Below are positions 61,294-64,000 of a stretch of 64,000 nucleotides of DNA, one piece after another. Source of the stretch: Pseudarcicella hirudinis (lineage in GTDB: Bacteria; Bacteroidota; Bacteroidia; Cytophagales; Spirosomataceae). Every line of letters begins with the position of its first letter. The stretch's first letter is position 1. The stretch covers positions 310,001 through 374,000 of the forward strand of contig NZ_FOXH01000006.1 in NCBI RefSeq assembly GCF_900115665.1, given 5' to 3'. The translations under genes were made by a program, and so were the position numbers. The notes under the pieces are model-generated. The model had not been told where the DNA came from, ran no database searches, and saw only the letters and a program-made list of their open reading frames with translations.

Positions 61294-62958
61294 TTACCAG
61301 AAAATCAGATAAATAACTACAAGCATGGAGCATATTGCAATAGCTCCGAATTTAAATGCAGGCTGTGTTTTGAACATACTTTTCTCCACGATAAAAGCAT
61401 TCGGATTATCTTTCCCTCTGGAAACTACCAGACTTATCAATACGTGGGCTGTTGCACAAATCCAGAATACCAGTCCCATACGATTTAAGAAAGGCATTTC
61501 AGGAAACTGATATTTGAAAAATGCTGAAAGCGGAATACTGAGAACCGCAGCCACCAGCGCTCCCTGGGAAGCAGCTTTTTTCCAGAAAAATCCTAAAAGG
61601 AAAATGGCCAGAATACCCGGTGAAATAAACCCTGTATATTCCTGAATATATTCGAAACCCTGTCCGAGGTTTTTAAGAAACGGACTGATTGCCAGAGCGA
61701 TGATAAATGAAACGACAATTGCTATACGACCCAGCCAGACAGTCTTCTTTTCATCAAGATCAGGATTGATAAATTTCTTGTGAATATCAAGCATATAGAT
61801 GGTTGAAATACTATTGGCTTTTCCTGCCAATGAAGCTACAATTGCAGCAGTAAGAGCTGCAAAAGCGAGTCCTTTCAAACCAACCGGTAAGATATTAAGC
61901 AGCACAGGGTAAGCGTTATCCGGTTTGACAATACCATTTTCCGTAATTCCGTTTACGATAGCAGCATCTGCATTTTCCTGGAACAATACATAAGCAGCAA
62001 GGCCCGGCAATACCACAATAAACGGCATCATCATTTTTAGAAAAGCAGCAAAAAGCACTCCGTTTCTGGCCGTATTCAAATCAGCCCCCAAAGCTCTCTG
62101 AGTCATATACTGATTACATCCGAAATAATTAAAGTTTACGATCCATTGTCCACCTACAATAAACATCAGCAAACCCGGAAGTTGTCTGTAGGCATCTATG
62201 GTTCCCCCTTTTCCATCATGTACCTGGTATTGTCCGGGGCTGAAAACCATATGCATATGGCTATCGGCTTTTTCCTTAATCAAACTTAACCCTTCAAAAA
62301 TACCAGCTCCGGAACCTACTTTTACCGATAATAAATCAAGGGCAAGGTATGTCGTTGCCAAACCTCCTACCACCAGACAAACAACCTGAATAACATCTGT
62401 GTATCCGATTACTTTCATACCCCCAAGCGTAATGATTACTGCAAAAGTGGTCAAAAAAATTGCACATGGCATAAATCCAAATCCTGTCATCTTTTCCAGA
62501 CTCAATGCCCCCAGATAAATAATTGAAGTAAGGTTCACCAGAATGTACAAAAACAACCAGAAAACAGCCATAATTGTAGCCAGACGCTTATCATAACGCA
62601 TCTGCAAAAATTGCGGCATGGTATAAATTTTATTCTTTATGTACATCGGAAGAAAATAGACCGCAATAATCACCAGAGAAAAACCTCCTACCAGCTCATA
62701 AACGGAAATCGCCAGACCTAATTGAAAAGCCTGCCCGCTCATCCCGATGAACTGTTCGGCCGAAATATTAGAAGCGATAATTGAAGATCCGATGGCCCAC
62801 CAGGTAAGTGACCCTTCTGCCAGGAAAAAGTCTTTGGAATCAGTGGTTTTTGAACCTTTATTCCTGTAAACCCAGACCCCGTAAGTGGCCACGATCAGGA
62901 AATAAATAAAGAAAATAACATAGTCAAGGGTTTCTAATCCTAATTTCATTTTTTGCAA
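61294..62958 (-). CDS. Sodium/solute symporter (SGLT family)
   Basis: A 554-residue inner-membrane protein with about 14 hydrophobic helices. SGLT/SSS landmarks: FFLAEGSLTWWAIGSSIIAS at helix 1-2, ISAEQFIGMSGQAF, LGGMKVIGYTDVIQ at helix 5-6, WIVNFNYFGCNQYMTQRALG, and AALTAAIVASLAGKANSIST with the sodium-binding SS/AS region. The long sequence and GxxGxA-type helices fit sodium/glucose- or sodium/galactose-type transporters of Bacteroidota. It lies 63 bp downstream of the transaldolase-like gene on the same strand. The substrate is likely a monosaccharide. Confidence 0.92.
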   Translation of the reverse strand: MQKMKLGLETLDYVIFFIYFLIVATYGVWVYRNKGSKTTDSKDFFLAEGSLTWWAIGSSIIASNISAEQFIGMSGQAFQLGLAISVYELVGGFSLVIIAVYFLPMYIKNKIYTMPQFLQMRYDKRLATIMAVFWLFLYILVNLTSIIYLGALSLEKMTGFGFMPCAIFLTTFAVIITLGGMKVIGYTDVIQVVCLVVGGLATTYLALDLLSVKVGSGAGIFEGLSLIKEKADSHMHMVFSPGQYQVHDGKGGTIDAYRQLPGLLMFIVGGQWIVNFNYFGCNQYMTQRALGADLNTARNGVLFAAFLKMMMPFIVVLPGLAAYVLFQENADAAIVNGITENGIVKPDNAYPVLLNILPVGLKGLAFAALTAAIVASLAGKANSISTIYMLDIHKKFINPDLDEKKTVWLGRIAIVVSFIIALAISPFLKNLGQGFEYIQEYTGFISPGILAIFLLGFFWKKAASQGALVAAVLSIPLSAFFKYQFPEMPFLNRMGLVFWICATAHVLISLVVSRGKDNPNAFIVEKSMFKTQPAFKFGAIAICSMLVVIYLIFW

Positions 62959-63021
62959 TAGTTAAGTCTGGTTTATGAAAACATTTAAAGACGGATATTT
63001 GAAAATGATCCGAAACATTCG

Positions 63022-63675
63022 TTATAAAGATTTCTGATAATCTGCCAGAAATTTAGCCAGACCAATATCCGTCAAAGGATGTTTCAGTAAAGCCAGAATA
63101 GCATTTAGCGGGCAGGTAACTACATCTGAGCCGATTTCGGCACATTGAAGAATATGAACAGGGTGACGAACGGAAGCTGCCAGAATCTCCGTCCCCAGAT
63201 CATAATTATCGAATATTACCCTGATTTGTTCAATCAGATCTATTCCATCCATCGAAATATCATCCAGACGTCCGACAAAAGGAGAAACATAAGTAGCTCC
63301 GGCTTTTGCTGCAAGCAAAGCTTGTCCGGCCGAAAAAATAAGGGTACAATTCGTTTTTATTCCTTTTTCTGAGAAATATCTGATGGCTTTAATTCCATCT
63401 TTCAGCAAAGGAATTTTAACAACAATATTCGGATGAAGTGCTGCAAGAATCTCCCCTTCGCGAATCATTCCTTCATAATCTGTAGCAATTACTTCAGCTG
63501 AAATAGGACCATCTACAATTTCACAAATCGCTTTGTAATGGTTAATGATATTTTCCTGGCCTTTAATGTTCTCTTTAGCCATGAGAGAAGGATTGGTCGT
63601 TACACCATCCAGTATCCCCAGATCATAAGCTTCTTTAATCTCATCAAGGTTGGCAGTATCAATAAAAAATTTCAT
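63022..63675 (-). CDS. Small transaldolase-family enzyme (TalC/MipB type)
   Basis: A 217-residue aldolase-fold protein. The Schiff-base Lys is K87 in VVKIPL. It is often annotated as fructose-6-phosphate aldolase, but diagnostic positions favour transaldolase: E61 in SAEVIATD, where E. coli FsaA has Gln59, and F133 in SPFVGRLDD, where FsaA has Tyr131. The Tyr/Phe switch at that site is known to change aldolase and transaldolase activity. It would move dihydroxyacetone units between sugar phosphates in the pentose phosphate pathway. Transcribed with the symporter. Confidence 0.88.
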   Translation of the reverse strand: MKFFIDTANLDEIKEAYDLGILDGVTTNPSLMAKENIKGQENIINHYKAICEIVDGPISAEVIATDYEGMIREGEILAALHPNIVVKIPLLKDGIKAIRYFSEKGIKTNCTLIFSAGQALLAAKAGATYVSPFVGRLDDISMDGIDLIEQIRVIFDNYDLGTEILAASVRHPVHILQCAEIGSDVVTCPLNAILALLKHPLTDIGLAKFLADYQKSL

Positions 63676-64000
63676 GGTTTTGTATGTTTTAAATTAAATA
63701 ATCATGCCTGAAAATCTATGCTTCGGTAATATTTATATATCTGGATTTATTTTTGTCGATTTGACACAATTAACTTTGTCAGGCTCCTCAAAGTTAGAGG
63801 GTATTAAAAATAATACCCTTAAGCCTTCATTCTAAAACCCAATTATAATCTACCCGCAATTAATAAAGACAGAATCTGACCAAATGACCATAAAGAATTT
63901 TCAATATTTTTCTCCTAATGGAAGAAATAATTGAATAATTCATTGAAAAACATGGCGTTCATGAATAATAATTATACTATAAATGGAATAAATATTACAA
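63676..64000. other. Right-edge intergenic region
   Basis: AT-rich, with the promoter of the transaldolase gene (minus strand) and the dyad at 63799. No further gene was recognised; open frames are short and the last bases give no start of a known protein. Confidence 0.3.
63799..63818. promoter_or_regulatory. Perfect dyad GGGTATTA-aaaa-TAATACCC upstream of the transaldolase gene
   Basis: An 8-bp perfect inverted repeat with a 4-nt loop about 130 bp upstream of the minus-strand start. Beside it lies AACTTTG (63772-63778) / CAAAGTT (63789-63795). It could be an operator for the transaldolase-symporter pair, or a terminator of an unseen gene beyond the window. Confidence 0.4.

Noticed and set aside
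1-64000. CRISPR arrays, tRNA, rRNA or known riboswitch structures
   Set aside because: No regularly spaced repeats, no tRNA-like T-loop or anticodon arms and no recognisable riboswitch core was seen on reading both strands.

Overview
The window looks like a chromosome segment of a Bacteroidota bacterium, most likely of the Cytophagales type. The evidence is two SusC/SusD outer-membrane pairs, a FecR-type anti-sigma factor, DUF2911/DUF2891/PmoA-like families, and -7 boxes of the TAnnTTTG type in place of Shine-Dalgarno/-10 patterns. It is moderately AT-rich. No tRNA, rRNA, CRISPR array or intact transposase was seen.

Layout. (1) 1-3293: a hexose operon with the end of a ROK-family protein, a long class I mannose-6-phosphate isomerase and an MFS sugar porter. 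(2) 3293-5773: a segment bracketed by two copies of a 65-bp terminator-like repeat. It holds a YncE-like beta-propeller protein and a coupled pair, a GNAT-like protein followed by an HTH protein, which looks like a toxin-antitoxin-type unit. (3) 5922-8303: a gluconate-dehydrogenase-subunit-3-like protein and a GMC flavoprotein dehydrogenase. (4) 8401-12899: an AT-richer defence island with an XRE regulator, an HTH controller broken by an in-frame TGA, a small PD-(D/E)XK protein, a cytosine-5 DNA methyltransferase, and a MORC/MutL-like GHKL ATPase carrying its own C-terminal PD-(D/E)XK motif. A 620-bp repeat-rich non-coding stretch follows. (5) 13523-17800: SGNH hydrolase, Fic AMPylator with inhibitory helix, polysaccharide deacetylase, and a LacI-type repressor with an unusual N-terminal zinc ribbon. 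(6) 18165-23177: PmoA-like protein, Gfo/Idh/MocA oxidoreductase and a ThuA-oxidoreductase fusion, probably a glycoside or keto-sugar module controlled by the divergent LacI protein. (7) 23243-27338: metallo-hydrolase, DUF2911-TPR protein, DUF2891 protein.

(8) 27619-38462: an arabinan utilisation locus with FecR, SusC, SusD, GH43, a decayed GH43 remnant, GH51 and a second GH43. SusC/SusD would import arabino-oligosaccharides, and GH43 and GH51 would cut chain and side-chain arabinose. (9) 38509-47213: a seven-gene minus-strand cluster with HlyD-like adaptor, TolC-like channel, ABC ATPase, two MacB-like permeases, an NtrC-type sigma-54 activator and its histidine kinase. A good sigma-54 promoter match lies just upstream of the first gene, so the regulators at the end of the cluster probably activate the promoter at its head. 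(10) 47624-49958: AraC-type regulator and alpha/beta hydrolase. (11) 50089-58926: a second SusC/SusD pair with a GH29 alpha-L-fucosidase and a divergent ROK repressor, across an extremely AT-rich intergenic region with a perfect inverted repeat. (12) 59163-61190: AraC regulator plus zinc alcohol dehydrogenase. (13) 61294-63675: sodium/solute symporter and a small transaldolase-family enzyme.

The strongest candidate for something out of the ordinary is the restriction-modification/MORC operon at 9364-12899. Secondary candidates are the GNAT/HTH pair, the zinc-ribbon LacI protein and the sigma-54 efflux circuit.
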